Below, one piece after another: positions 9,676 to 18,247 of a stretch of DNA of 64,000 nt. The stretch is from Streptomyces sp. SID13726 (lineage in GTDB: Bacteria; Actinomycetota; Actinomycetes; Streptomycetales; Streptomycetaceae): assembly GCF_010548375.1 (NCBI RefSeq), contig NZ_JAAGLY010000012.1:62001-126000 (forward strand). Direction: 5' to 3'. A model generated the notes under the pieces. That model ran no database searches, was not told the DNA's origin, and saw nothing but the letters and a program-made list of their open reading frames with translations. The position numbers were made by a program, and so were the translations under genes. Every line of letters begins with the position of its first letter. Position 1 is the stretch's first letter.

Positions 9676-9698
9676 CCCCCGGCAGTTCAGCCGCTTAT

Positions 9699-9747
9699 AC
9701 GGCCCGGAGTGCGCCCGTCCGAGTGACAGGCACGCACCCCGGGCCGT
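9699..9747 (+). terminator. Terminator after the aminotransferase gene
   Basis: The stem pairs ACGGCCCGG and the following bases with the matching arm ending CCGGGCCGT, about 16 bp with one mismatch and one wobble. It begins 24 bp past the stop codon. No U-run is present, as is common in Streptomyces. Confidence 0.65.
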
Positions 9748-9865
9748 GTGCTGTACGGCGTTCCGCCCCCGTCTCCTTAGCGTGCCTGGTAACCGATCGG
9801 CCCTGCTTTCGTTCCCCCGCACGGGGGATGGCAAGGCACAACGGACCAGAACGAGGTGTACGCCC

Positions 9866-10606
9866 ATGGAGGCCCCGCCGGACAACGATGTGCTCTGGGC
9901 ACGCTCCCTGCACTTCACCCACCGCGACGGCTCGCCGGCGCTCCAGGGCGTCTCCCTGGGCGTGCGCGAGGGCGAGATCCTCGCCGTCAGCGGCCCGCGC
10001 GGCAGCGGCAAGACCGCTCTGCTGCGCTGCCTTTCGGGGCTCGCACCGGCCCAGCGCGGTGAGGTCTGGTTCAACAGCGTGCCCGTGCACACCATGGGTC
10101 CGATGACCCGTGAGCGGCTGCGCCGGGACCGCTTCGGCTGGATCGACCCGGCCCCGGTGCTCGTCCCGGAGCTCAACGCCTGGGAGAACGCCGCGCTCCC
10201 CCTCATGCTGCGCGGCACCAGCCGCCGCCGGGCCAAGACGGCCGCGCTGGAGTGGCTGGAGCGCCTCGACATCGGCGACCGCACCCGCAGCCGCCCGCAC
10301 GAACTGACCCGCTCCGAGCGCCAGCGCGTCTGCGTCGCCCGTGCCCTCGCCCCGGCCCCGTCGGTGCTGTTCGCCGACGAACCGACGGCTCCCCTGCACC
10401 GCGCGGACCGCGGCCATGTGCTGCGCACGCTCACCACCGCGGCCCGCTCGCACGGCATCACCGTGGTCCTGGCGACGCACGACCCCGACACCGCGGCCCT
10501 GGCGGACCGCACGGTCACCCTCCTGGACGGACGCCGGGTGCACACCGTCCACCTTCCCCCGATGGCCGACCCGGAAGGCCGCACCGCGTGCTCGCTCTCC
10601 GTCTGA
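9866..10606 (+). CDS. ABC transporter ATP-binding protein with atypical motifs
   Basis: This 246-residue ATPase resembles the LolD/MacB subfamily. Walker A is GPRGSGKT (43-50), Walker B is VLFADEP (167-173) and the switch His is His205. Two hallmarks are altered: the signature is LTRSE (147-151) rather than LSGGQ/E, and the Q-loop position appears to be Asp94 in GWIDPAP. Translation starts at ATG 9866 with GAGG ten bases before it. It overlaps the permease gene by 19 bp. It probably powers that permease, but its ATPase cycle may be unusual. Confidence 0.85.
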   Translation: MEAPPDNDVLWARSLHFTHRDGSPALQGVSLGVREGEILAVSGPRGSGKTALLRCLSGLAPAQRGEVWFNSVPVHTMGPMTRERLRRDRFGWIDPAPVLVPELNAWENAALPLMLRGTSRRRAKTAALEWLERLDIGDRTRSRPHELTRSERQRVCVARALAPAPSVLFADEPTAPLHRADRGHVLRTLTTAARSHGITVVLATHDPDTAALADRTVTLLDGRRVHTVHLPPMADPEGRTACSLSV

Positions 10607-11925
10607 CCTGGGCCGCCCGTCCCGCCGTACAGCTGCGCCGCCTGCTGGTGGCCATGGCCTCGGCGGGCACGGGCTTCCTCCTCCTGTGCACCCTCGGCTA
10701 CGCGATCAGCCACCCCGAGGACCCGTCCGGCGCGCTCCTGCGGCTGGCCTGGTGCCTGACCCCGTTGGCCGCGACGGTCTACTTCACCCTGGCGGTGGCA
10801 CGCACCGACCCCGGCACCCGCCCCCGCCCGGGCCTCGCGGCGATCGGTCTGGGCCCGGCCCGGCTGATGGCCGTCTCGGCGGCGACGACGGCCCTGTCCT
10901 GCCTCCTCGGCTCGATGCTGGCGCTCCTCTTCTTCCTCCATCTGAGGGGCGACCTGACCGGTATGCCCTTCGACGGAGCGGCGGCGGACTTCCTCGCCGC
11001 GGACTCCCCGCTCCCCCTCCCGGCCGCCCTGACCCTCCTGGGCCTGGTCCCGGTGATCTCGTCGGTGACGGTGGCCCTGGTGCTGCGCCCCCGGGACGAC
11101 AGGTCGGCGTCGGCGAAGCGGGAGGCACGGTCGTACGGCCGCTTCGGGGCGTACGGCAGGACGACGGCGAGGGAGCCCTTCGGGGCGTACGGCCGCTTCC
11201 GGGCACGCCGGACGACGGGCGAGCGCGCGGGCCCGGCCCCGGGCACCGACGAGGCCACCGCACCCCCCGCCGACGGGAACCCGGAGCCCGGCCAGGACAC
11301 CGGTCTCCCGCCGGCACCCCGAGAAGCCCCCCGCGGTCTCCCCTGGGGCATCGCCGTCCTCGCCGCGGGCCTGGCGGTGGAGGCCTACGCCAACCGCGAG
11401 GGCACCGGCTCCGCCACCCCCCTCCCCGGCGGTCTCGCGGGCACCCCCTCCGTCCTGATCGGCTGGCTCCTGACCGCCGTGGGTCTGGCGGTGGCGGGTC
11501 CCGGCCTCACCCACCTCTGCGGCCGCCTCCTCCAGTCCGCCGCCCCGGGCGCGCTGCGCCTGCTCGCGGGGCGGGTCCTGATGACGGAGGCCGACCGGAT
11601 CGGGCGCCCGCTCGGTGTCGTCTGCGCGGTGGCGTCCGGGGCGTACGCCATGACGACGCTCTACGACCCCACGGGCCCCGACGTCGGTCCGCTGACCACC
11701 CTCGGTCTGCTCCTGGTGACCTGCTGCACGCTCGCCACGCTGTTCACCGCCGCGGTGGAGGCCAGGCAGGCGAGGTCGGACACCACGGAGGCGCTGCTGC
11801 GCCTGGGCGCCCCGGCGGCCATGCTGCGCAGCGCGGCGGCGATCCGCGCCGGCGCCCTTCTCGCTCTCTTCGGCCCGCTCACCCTGGTCGTCGCCGAGCT
11901 GGCCGCCCTGCCCCTGACCCGCTGA
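10588..11925 (+). CDS. ABC transporter permease-like integral membrane protein
   Basis: The start is GTG 10588, preceded by GGAAGG ten bases upstream and inside the end of the ATPase gene, giving 445 residues. Several membrane helices are visible: about residues 15-35, 50-68, 85-110, 140-160, 255-275, 290-310, 345-365, 375-395 and 415-440. Between the two halves is a roughly 80-residue hydrophilic linker with a duplicated FGAYGR segment. The last part resembles the FtsX/MacB permease core (LLRLGAPAAMLRSAAAIR). The substrate is unknown; lipoprotein, peptide or drug export are possibilities. Confidence 0.75.
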   Translation: MLALRLTWAARPAVQLRRLLVAMASAGTGFLLLCTLGYAISHPEDPSGALLRLAWCLTPLAATVYFTLAVARTDPGTRPRPGLAAIGLGPARLMAVSAATTALSCLLGSMLALLFFLHLRGDLTGMPFDGAAADFLAADSPLPLPAALTLLGLVPVISSVTVALVLRPRDDRSASAKREARSYGRFGAYGRTTAREPFGAYGRFRARRTTGERAGPAPGTDEATAPPADGNPEPGQDTGLPPAPREAPRGLPWGIAVLAAGLAVEAYANREGTGSATPLPGGLAGTPSVLIGWLLTAVGLAVAGPGLTHLCGRLLQSAAPGALRLLAGRVLMTEADRIGRPLGVVCAVASGAYAMTTLYDPTGPDVGPLTTLGLLLVTCCTLATLFTAAVEARQARSDTTEALLRLGAPAAMLRSAAAIRAGALLALFGPLTLVVAELAALPLTR

Positions 11926-11931
11926 GAAAAA

Positions 11932-11960
11932 TCCGCGCGCACCGATGAGTTCCGCGCGGA
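11932..11960 (+). terminator. Hairpin after the permease gene
   Basis: TCCGCGCG (11932-11939) pairs with CGCGCGGA (11953-11960) around a 13-base loop. It starts 7 bp after the stop codon and is a modest terminator candidate. Confidence 0.4.
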
Positions 11961-12010
11961 CCCCCGGTCTACCTCACCGAACAGCACGCATCCGACAGGG
12001 AGAGACCGCC

Positions 12011-12430
12011 ATGACCGCGACCCAGTACCAGCAGATGATCTTCGTGAACCTGCCGGTGAACGACCTGGCCGCCTCGAAGAAGTTCTACACGGACCTCGGC
12101 TACACGCTCAACGAGCAGTTCAGCGACGACAACGCGGCCTCCGTCGTGATCAGCGAGACCATCGTCGCGATGCTGCTCACCAAGCCGTTCTACTCGACCT
12201 TCACCAAGAAGGAGATCGCGGACGCGACGAAGACCACCCAGGTGCTGCTCTGCCTGAGCGCCGAGAGCCGCGCCAAGGTGGACGAGCTGGTCGAGAAGGC
12301 GGTCGCCGCGGGCGGCACCGCCAACGACGACGTCCAGGACCAGGGCTTCATGTACGGCCGTTCCTTCGACGACCTCGACGGCCACGGCTGGGAGGTCGTG
12401 TGGATGGACCCGGCGGCCGTCCAGGGCTGA
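12011..12430 (+). CDS. VOC-family protein (glyoxalase-like)
   Basis: This is a 139-residue single-copy vicinal-oxygen-chelate fold protein (MIFVNLPVNDLAASKKFYTDL; GRSFDDLDGHGWEVVWMDP). Members of this PhnB/lactoylglutathione-lyase-like group bind metal or small molecules; many have no known reaction. The ATG at 12011 was chosen because the domain begins there and GGGAGA lies upstream. It is followed 37 bp later by the LOG-family gene on the same strand. The function is unassigned. Confidence 0.88.
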   Translation: MTATQYQQMIFVNLPVNDLAASKKFYTDLGYTLNEQFSDDNAASVVISETIVAMLLTKPFYSTFTKKEIADATKTTQVLLCLSAESRAKVDELVEKAVAAGGTANDDVQDQGFMYGRSFDDLDGHGWEVVWMDPAAVQG

Positions 12431-12467
12431 GCCACGGGCCCGCGGCACGGCGTGCAAGCATGGGCGG

Positions 12468-13589
12468 GTGCAGACGAGTCCCGCCCATGCGGCACACCAC
12501 GACGACCGTGAGATCGAGACCGTCGAGGAGTTCGACGCGGTCGTCTCGGCCCGCGGCACCCTCACCGGCTTCCGCGTCCAGGCCGTCGATCTGACCGACC
12601 GGACAAGGGAGTTGCTCGCCACCGACACCGCGGGCGCCGTCTTCCTCGGCTGCCCCATGCGGGAGAACGCGGCGGCGAAGATCCGTACCGACGGCGCCCT
12701 GGTCTTCCCGCCCGTCCCGGGTCTCCCCTTCGACCCGTACCGCGGTCTCCTCTACTCCCCCGACGAGCTCTTCGACGGGCTGGAGAAGGGCTACGAACAG
12801 ACCCCGGACGCCCTCGCGTACGCCTGGTTCCAGCGCACCAAGGCCGACCGCGACATATACGCCTCGACGCTGCGCGCCGTCCACGACGACGCCGTGTCCG
12901 ACGCCCTCGACGAACTCCTGGGCGCCACCAGGGTCGTGGGGGTCATGGGCGGCCACGCGATGGCCCGCGGCACCGAGGCGTACGCCGGTGCGGCACGGCT
13001 CGGCCGTGAACTGACCCGTGCCGGGCTCACGGTGGCCACCGGCGGCGGCCCGGGCGCGATGGAGGCGGCCAACCTCGGCTCCTACGCGGCCCCCTTCGAG
13101 GACGCGATGCTCGACGAGGCGTGCGAACTCCTCGGCGGGGCACCGTCGTTCACGCCCTCGATCACCGACTGGGCGCGCGCCGCCTTCGAGGTCCGCGCCC
13201 GCTGGCCCCGCGGCGGCTGCTCGGTGGGCATCCCGACCTGGTTCTACGGCCACGAGCCGCCGAACGCCTTCGCCTCGCACATCGCCAAGTACTTCGCCAA
13301 CGCCACCCGCGAGGACGGCCTGCTCGCCCGCTCCAGCGCCGGGGTGGTCTTCCTGCCGGGCGCCGCCGGGACCGTACAGGAGATCTTCGACAACGCGACG
13401 CCCAACTACTACGAGTCGCGCGGCGAACCGACACCGATGGTGCTCGTGGACCGCGCGCACTGGACGGAACGGCTGCCGACCTGGCCGCTGCTCCGGGCGC
13501 TCGCGCGGGAGCGGTCGATGGAGGCCCGAATCGCCCTGGTTGACCGGATCGAGGAGGCTCCGGAGGCGCTGAAACGTCTCACACCTTAA
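12468..13589 (+). CDS. LOG-family (TIGR00730-like) Rossmann protein with N-terminal extension
   Basis: This is a 373-residue protein whose C-terminal part has the two LOG/lysine-decarboxylase-like motifs: TGGGPGAMEA (191-200) and the PGxxGTxxE type in LPGAAGTVQEIFD. Known LOG proteins are cytokinin-type nucleoside 5'-monophosphate phosphoribohydrolases of about 190 residues. This one has about 150 extra N-terminal residues and an enlarged core, so it belongs to the longer bacterial subgroup, whose substrate is probably a nucleotide but is not certain. A short palindrome follows at 13611-13625. Confidence 0.85.
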   Translation: MQTSPAHAAHHDDREIETVEEFDAVVSARGTLTGFRVQAVDLTDRTRELLATDTAGAVFLGCPMRENAAAKIRTDGALVFPPVPGLPFDPYRGLLYSPDELFDGLEKGYEQTPDALAYAWFQRTKADRDIYASTLRAVHDDAVSDALDELLGATRVVGVMGGHAMARGTEAYAGAARLGRELTRAGLTVATGGGPGAMEAANLGSYAAPFEDAMLDEACELLGGAPSFTPSITDWARAAFEVRARWPRGGCSVGIPTWFYGHEPPNAFASHIAKYFANATREDGLLARSSAGVVFLPGAAGTVQEIFDNATPNYYESRGEPTPMVLVDRAHWTERLPTWPLLRALARERSMEARIALVDRIEEAPEALKRLTP

Positions 13590-13610
13590 TAAGAATGCAA
13601 AGCCAACGGT

Positions 13611-13625
13611 TGTAGGGCGCCTACA
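13611..13625. promoter_or_regulatory. Palindrome upstream of the LAETG-gene promoter
   Basis: TGTAGG-GCG-CCTACA is a perfect 6-bp inverted repeat ending 3 bp before the -35 box at 13628. It could be an operator or a weak terminator for the LOG gene. Confidence 0.4.
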
Positions 13626-13627
13626 CG

Positions 13628-13655
13628 TTGACACTTCTTATGCAGCGCTTATAGA
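13628..13655 (+). promoter_or_regulatory. Sigma-70-type promoter of the LAETG surface protein
   Basis: TTGACA at 13628-13633 and TATAGA at 13650-13655 are 16 bases apart, an unusually good consensus match for this genome. The start codon lies about 80 bp downstream. Confidence 0.6.
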
Positions 13656-13674
13656 CCTGTGAGACTCCTGGGGA

Positions 13675-13693
13675 TGGTGATGTCACATCACCA
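13675..13693. promoter_or_regulatory. 19-bp palindrome in the leader of the LAETG gene
   Basis: TGGTGATGT-C-ACATCACCA has perfect 9-bp arms around a single central base. It lies about 20 bp downstream of the -10 box, where a repressor would block transcription. Confidence 0.5.
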
Positions 13694-13736
13694 CCCTCTC
13701 AGCCCCCCGCATTTGCGCATCCCGTGAAGGACGAAC

Positions 13737-14435
13737 GTGGCATTCATGCCCATATCCCGCCGCACCTCCCGCGCCGCGCGCTTCCTCGGCGTCGCCGCCG
13801 CCTCGACCGCCATCGCGCTCGGCGCCTCCGGTAACGCGTTTGCCTGCAACATCAACGAGTTCTCCGCCGAAGCCAAGTGCGACGGCACCCAGGGCGTCAT
13901 CACCGTCACCGACATCGACAAGTCCGGTGTCGAGGCGACCGTCTCCGTGTTCCTGGAGAGCAACGGCGCCGACGAGAAGAAGATCGGCGAGCAGACGGTC
14001 AAGGGCTCCGCCGACGGCACCACCATCACGTTCAACGAGGACTGGAAGCCCAACGCGGAGTACCGCATCCACGTCGTCGCCCTGCCCTACATCAAGGGCA
14101 AGGACATCACCCCGAACCTGACGACCCCGGCGACCGCCTGCAAGACCGAGGACACGCCGACCCCGACTCCCACCCCGACCCCGACCCCGTCGGACTCGGC
14201 CAGCACCCCGGCCGAGGACACCCCGACCCCGACGCCCTCCGAGAGCGACAGCACCGCTCCCGCGACCGTCGAGAGCAACGCCCCGTCGCCGGCCACCGGT
14301 GACTCCAACCTCGCCGAGACCGGCGCGAACTCCAACACCGGCCTGATCGCCGGTATCGCGGGCGCGCTGGTCGTCGTCGGCGGCGGCGCCGTGTTCTTCG
14401 GCATGCGCCGTCGTGGGGCGAGCAGCAACCGCTGA
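13737..14435 (+). CDS. LAETG-anchored cell-surface protein
   Basis: This is a 232-residue exported protein. A signal peptide covers about residues 1-36 (RRTSRAARFLGVAAAS to NAFA). It is followed by a domain of roughly 90 residues with two cysteines, then a Pro/Thr/Ser stalk with repeated PTPT units. The sorting signal is LAETG, followed by a hydrophobic helix (AGALVVVGGGAVFFGM) and an RRR tail. LAXTG is the motif of class E sortases in Streptomyces, so the class F enzyme in this window is probably not its partner. GTG 13737 is preceded by GAAGGA. The ligand of the surface domain is unknown. Confidence 0.9.
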   Translation: MAFMPISRRTSRAARFLGVAAASTAIALGASGNAFACNINEFSAEAKCDGTQGVITVTDIDKSGVEATVSVFLESNGADEKKIGEQTVKGSADGTTITFNEDWKPNAEYRIHVVALPYIKGKDITPNLTTPATACKTEDTPTPTPTPTPTPSDSASTPAEDTPTPTPSESDSTAPATVESNAPSPATGDSNLAETGANSNTGLIAGIAGALVVVGGGAVFFGMRRRGASSNR

Positions 14436-14447
14436 CGCCACACCCGT

Positions 14448-14494
14448 ACATGAGTCGTGGCCCGTCCCGGGTTCGGGGCGGGCCACGACCATGT
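14448..14494. terminator. Bidirectional terminator between convergent genes
   Basis: The stem runs ACATG, one unpaired A, then GTCGTGGCCCGTCCC, pairing with GGGGCGGGCCACGAC and CATGT, with one wobble pair. It sits between the LAETG gene and the thiamine ABC genes. Confidence 0.75.
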
Positions 14495-14500
14495 CGGCGT

Positions 14501-15523
14501 TCAGCCCAGGACGACGATCTCGGCCGCGTCGAACTGCACCCCGACCGCGTCCCCGACCTCCGGCGCCTCCCGCAGCGCGCACGCCGCCTCCAACCGCGGC
14601 CCGTCGTCGGCGGGTTGCAGACGTACGGCGACATGGGTGCCCCTGAAGGTCCGCGCGGCGACCGTGCAGCGCAGCCCCTCGTCGGCCGCCACGAGCCGCA
14701 CGCCCGCGGGCCGCACCAGCACGCTCCGGGCGCCCTGGGCGGCCCCTGAGGGCACCGGGACCTTGCCCCAGACGGTGTCCGCGGCCTCGCCCGTCACCGT
14801 CCCGTCGACGACGTTCTCGAAGCCGAGGAAGCGGGCCACGAACTCGTCCGCCGGACGCTGCCAGACCTCAAGGGGCGTACCGGACTGGGCGATCCGCCCG
14901 TCCCGCATCACCACGACCCGGTCGGCGAGCGCGAACGCCTCGCCCTGGTCGTGGGTGACCGCGAGCACGGTCGTGCCCAACCGCCCGAACAGCTCCCGCA
15001 GTTCGACGACCAGCCGCTCCCGCAGCGAGCGGTCCAGCTGCCCGAGCGGCTCGTCGAGCATCAGCAGCCGGGGCCGGGGAGCGAGCGCCCGGGCCAGTGC
15101 GACCCGCTGCTGCTCACCGCCGGAGAGCGCGCCGACGGCCCGGCGCCCGGCACCGGGAAGCCCGACCAGATCGAGCAACTCCGCGACCCGCTCGCCCTGT
15201 CGGGCCTTGGAGGCCCCGTGCATCCGCAGCCCGAACGCCACGTTGGCGCCCACGTCCCGCTGCGGGAACAGCTGATGGTCCTGGAACATCAGGCCGACGC
15301 CACGCCGGTGCGCGGGCACCCCCGCCTGGTCGAGCCCGTCGAGCGACACCCGCCCCTCGTCCAGCGGTTGGAGCCCGGCCACCGCCCGCAGCAGCGTCGA
15401 CTTCCCGCTCCCGCTCGGCCCGAGCACACACACGATCTCGTGCTCGGCGACATCGAGCCCGACCGCGTCGAGCACGGCCCGCCCACCGAACCGTACGGTC
15501 GCGTCCTCAAGGCTCAGCAGCAT
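14501..15523 (-). CDS. Thiamine ABC transporter ATP-binding protein
   Basis: This is a 340-residue importer ATPase with canonical Walker A (GPSGSGKS), Q-loop (MFQDHQLFPQRDVGANV), signature LSGGEQQR, Walker B LLMLDEPLGQLD and switch His in AVTHDQGEA. The C-terminal 100 residues form a TOBE-like regulatory domain. Its ATG directly follows the TAG stop of the permease gene, so it is the last gene of the three-gene operon. The thiamine assignment rests on the upstream TPP riboswitch; the sequence alone would also allow iron. Confidence 0.88.
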   Translation of the reverse strand: MLLSLEDATVRFGGRAVLDAVGLDVAEHEIVCVLGPSGSGKSTLLRAVAGLQPLDEGRVSLDGLDQAGVPAHRRGVGLMFQDHQLFPQRDVGANVAFGLRMHGASKARQGERVAELLDLVGLPGAGRRAVGALSGGEQQRVALARALAPRPRLLMLDEPLGQLDRSLRERLVVELRELFGRLGTTVLAVTHDQGEAFALADRVVVMRDGRIAQSGTPLEVWQRPADEFVARFLGFENVVDGTVTGEAADTVWGKVPVPSGAAQGARSVLVRPAGVRLVAADEGLRCTVAARTFRGTHVAVRLQPADDGPRLEAACALREAPEVGDAVGVQFDAAEIVVLG

Positions 15524-17182
15524 CTAGAACTCCCCGGTCCGATCGGTCCGCAGCCGCTCAAGGACCAGCAGCGCCACCGCGCACACCACCATCAGGAACG
15601 TCGAAAGGGCCATCGCCTGGCCGTAGTTGAGATCACCGGCGCGGCCGAGTAGCCGGGCCACGGCGACCGGCAGCGTCGGGTTGTCGGGCCGTGCGATGAA
15701 CACGGTCGCCCCGAACTCCCCGAGCGACACCGCGAAGGCGAACCCGGCCGCGATCAGCAGCGCCCGCCGCACCATCGGCAGGTCGACCTCGCGCCACACC
15801 CGCCAGGGCGAGGCCCCGAGCACGGCCGCCACCTCCCGCAGCCGGTGGTCCACGGCCCGCAGCACGGGCAGCATGGTCCGCACCACGAAGGGCACCCCGA
15901 CCAGCGCCTGCGCGAGCGGCACCAGGATCCAGGACTGCCTGAGGTCCAGCGGCGGTTCGTCCAGCGAGATCAGGAACCCGAACCCGACGGTCACCGCGGA
16001 CACCCCGAGCGGCAGCATCAGCAGCGCGTCGAAGCCCCGTACGAAACGCCCCGCGTCCCGTCGTGTGAGCGCGGCCGCCGCGAGTCCCCCGATCACCACC
16101 GCGATGGCGGTCGCGGCGAGGGCGTACTCCAGCGAGTTCCCGATCGCCTCGATCGGCGCGACCAGGAAGACCCCGCCGTCGCTGTGGGTCAGCGCCCGGT
16201 AGTAGCCGAAGTCGGGGGCGTCCAGGGACCGTTGGACCAGCACGGCGAGCGGCAGCAGCAGGAGTACGGCGACGCTGCCCACGACCCCGGCCAGCAGCCC
16301 CCACTCCCCCGCCCCGCGCGGCCGCCGGGCGGTGCCGGAGGCGTCCACGAGCCGGAGCGCGGTCTCCCGGCGCCGTACCGTCCACGCGTGCAGGGCGAGC
16401 ACCGCGCCCACCGCGGCGAACTGGATCAGCGTCAGCACGGCGGCCGTGGAGAGGTCGAAGATCTCGGAGGTCTGCCGGTAGATCTCCACTTCGAGGGTGG
16501 AGAAGGTCGGCCCGCCGAGGATCTGGACCACGCCGAAGGAGGTGAAGGTGAAGAGGAAGACCATCAGCGCCGCGGCGGCCACGGCGGGCGCGAGCGCGGG
16601 GAGCGTGACCGAGCGCCAGGCCCTGAGCCGGGACGCCCCGAGCATCCGCGCGGCCTCCTCCTGGCGCGGGTCCAGCTGCGCCCACAGCCCGCCGACCGTC
16701 CGTACGACGACCGCGTAGTTGAAGAAGACGTGCGCGAGCAGGATCGCCCACACGGTGGTGTCGAGCCGTACGCCCCACAGCTCGTCCAGCAGTCCGCCCC
16801 GGCCGACGAGCGCCAGGAAGGCCGTACCGACGACGACCGTCGGCAGCACGAACGGCACGGTGACCACGGCCCGCAGGAGCTGCTTGCCGGGGAAGTCGAA
16901 GCGCGCGAAGACATACGCGCCGGGGAGCGCGACCAGCAGCGTGAGCGCGGTGGAGACGAGCGCCTGCCAGGTGGTGAACCACAGGACGTGCCGGATGTCG
17001 GCCTGCGTCAGGACGTCGACGATCCGGCCGAACCGCCAGCTCCCGTCCGTCTCGAGTCCGCGCCGGACGATCGCGGCGACGGGCCAGGCGAAGAAGACGC
17101 CGAAGAACGCGACGGGCCCGGCCAGGAGACCGAGCCGGGCCGCCGCGCCCCTGCGCGTCACTTGAGTACGAGCGAGGTCCAT
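15524..17182 (-). CDS. Thiamine ABC transporter permease (two-domain, ThiP-like)
   Basis: This is a 552-residue permease with two homologous halves of about six helices each, as in ThiP and FbpB. Each half holds an EAA-type loop contacting the ATPase: EEAARMLGASRLRAWRSVTLP in the first and REVAAVLGASPWRVWREVDLP in the second. Its start overlaps the end of the binding-protein gene by 25 bp, so translation is coupled. It would move thiamine or thiamine phosphates through the membrane, together with the flanking genes. Confidence 0.9.
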   Translation of the reverse strand: MDLARTQVTRRGAAARLGLLAGPVAFFGVFFAWPVAAIVRRGLETDGSWRFGRIVDVLTQADIRHVLWFTTWQALVSTALTLLVALPGAYVFARFDFPGKQLLRAVVTVPFVLPTVVVGTAFLALVGRGGLLDELWGVRLDTTVWAILLAHVFFNYAVVVRTVGGLWAQLDPRQEEAARMLGASRLRAWRSVTLPALAPAVAAAALMVFLFTFTSFGVVQILGGPTFSTLEVEIYRQTSEIFDLSTAAVLTLIQFAAVGAVLALHAWTVRRRETALRLVDASGTARRPRGAGEWGLLAGVVGSVAVLLLLPLAVLVQRSLDAPDFGYYRALTHSDGGVFLVAPIEAIGNSLEYALAATAIAVVIGGLAAAALTRRDAGRFVRGFDALLMLPLGVSAVTVGFGFLISLDEPPLDLRQSWILVPLAQALVGVPFVVRTMLPVLRAVDHRLREVAAVLGASPWRVWREVDLPMVRRALLIAAGFAFAVSLGEFGATVFIARPDNPTLPVAVARLLGRAGDLNYGQAMALSTFLMVVCAVALLVLERLRTDRTGEF

Positions 17183-18234
17183 GACTTGACCCAGTCGTCA
17201 CGGTGCTCGGCGATCTTCGCCGGGTCCATGGTCTCGGGATCCTTGGCCTGCGGGCCGTACTCGGTGAACTCGGCGGGCACCGAGGCGCCCTCGACGACCG
17301 GGTAGACGAACATGTTGAGCGGCATGTCCTGCTGGAACTCCTTGGTCAGCAGGAAGTCCAGCAGCGCCTTGCCGCCCTTGGTGTTCTTCGCGTTGCTCAG
17401 CAGCCCCGCGTACTCGATCTGCCGGAAGCAGGTGCCGTCGGCGACCCCGGTGGGGGCGGTCTTCGGCTTCGGGTCGGCGTAGATGACCTCGGCGGGCGGC
17501 GAGGAGGCGTACGACACGACGAGCGGCCGGTCCCCCTTGGCCTTCTTGCCGCCGGCCGACCCCGAGAACTCCTCGTTGTAGGCCTGCTCCCAGCCGTCGA
17601 CGACCTTGACGCCGTTGGCCTTGAGCTTCGTCCAGTAGCCCTCCCACCCGTCGTCCCCGTACTGCGCGGCGGACCCGAGCAGGAAGCCGAGGCCCGGCGA
17701 GGAGGTGGAGGCGTTCTCGGTGACGAGGAGGTTCTTGTAGGCGGGCTTGATCAGATCGTCGTACGACGTCGGCGGCTGGAGCTTGTGCTCGGTGAAGTAC
17801 GCCTTGTCGTAGTTGACGCAGATGTCGCCGGTGTCGATGGGCGTGACCTTGTCCCCGTCGACGCGGTACCCCGACGTGATCGTGTCGGCGCCCTTCGCCT
17901 CGTAGGACTGGAAGAGGCCGTTGTCGAGCGCCCTGGACAGCAGGGTGTTGTCGACGCCGAAGAAGACGTCTCCCTGCGGGTTGTCCTTGGTGAGGATGGC
18001 CTTGTTGACGGCCTGCCCGGCGTCGCCGTCCTCCAGGACCTTGACCTTGTAGCCGGACTTCTTCTCGAAGTCGGCGAGGACGTTCTTGGAGACGGCCCAG
18101 GAGTCGTGGCTGACGAGCGTGACGCTCTTGTCGGCGCTTCCGGAGCCCTCCGCACCGGAGGACGAGGATCCGCACGCGGACAGCGTGACGAGGCCGAGGC
18201 CCACGACGGCAGCAAGAAACTTCTTGTTGTTCAC
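17158..18234 (-). CDS. Thiamine ABC transporter substrate-binding lipoprotein
   Basis: This is a 358-residue binding protein. The lipobox LSAC ends at Cys21, after a basic N-terminus (MNNKKF) and a hydrophobic helix. The mature part matches the thiamine-binding TbpA/ThiB group (VTLVSHDSWAVSKNVL; LLVTENASTSSPGLGFLL). GTG 18234 is the start and the TPP riboswitch lies 14 bp upstream, so expression should be shut off when thiamine pyrophosphate is plentiful. It is the first gene of the operon. Confidence 0.93.
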   Translation of the reverse strand: MNNKKFLAAVVGLGLVTLSACGSSSSGAEGSGSADKSVTLVSHDSWAVSKNVLADFEKKSGYKVKVLEDGDAGQAVNKAILTKDNPQGDVFFGVDNTLLSRALDNGLFQSYEAKGADTITSGYRVDGDKVTPIDTGDICVNYDKAYFTEHKLQPPTSYDDLIKPAYKNLLVTENASTSSPGLGFLLGSAAQYGDDGWEGYWTKLKANGVKVVDGWEQAYNEEFSGSAGGKKAKGDRPLVVSYASSPPAEVIYADPKPKTAPTGVADGTCFRQIEYAGLLSNAKNTKGGKALLDFLLTKEFQQDMPLNMFVYPVVEGASVPAEFTEYGPQAKDPETMDPAKIAEHRDDWVKSWTSLVLK

Positions 18235-18247
18235 GGTGATGACCGAA

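Noticed and set aside
8257..11514. A 1085-codon open frame on the minus strand covering the aminotransferase and ABC genes
   Set aside because: It is antisense to well-supported genes, has no recognisable domain and lacks coding-strand third-position bias. Long antisense frames are routine at this GC content.
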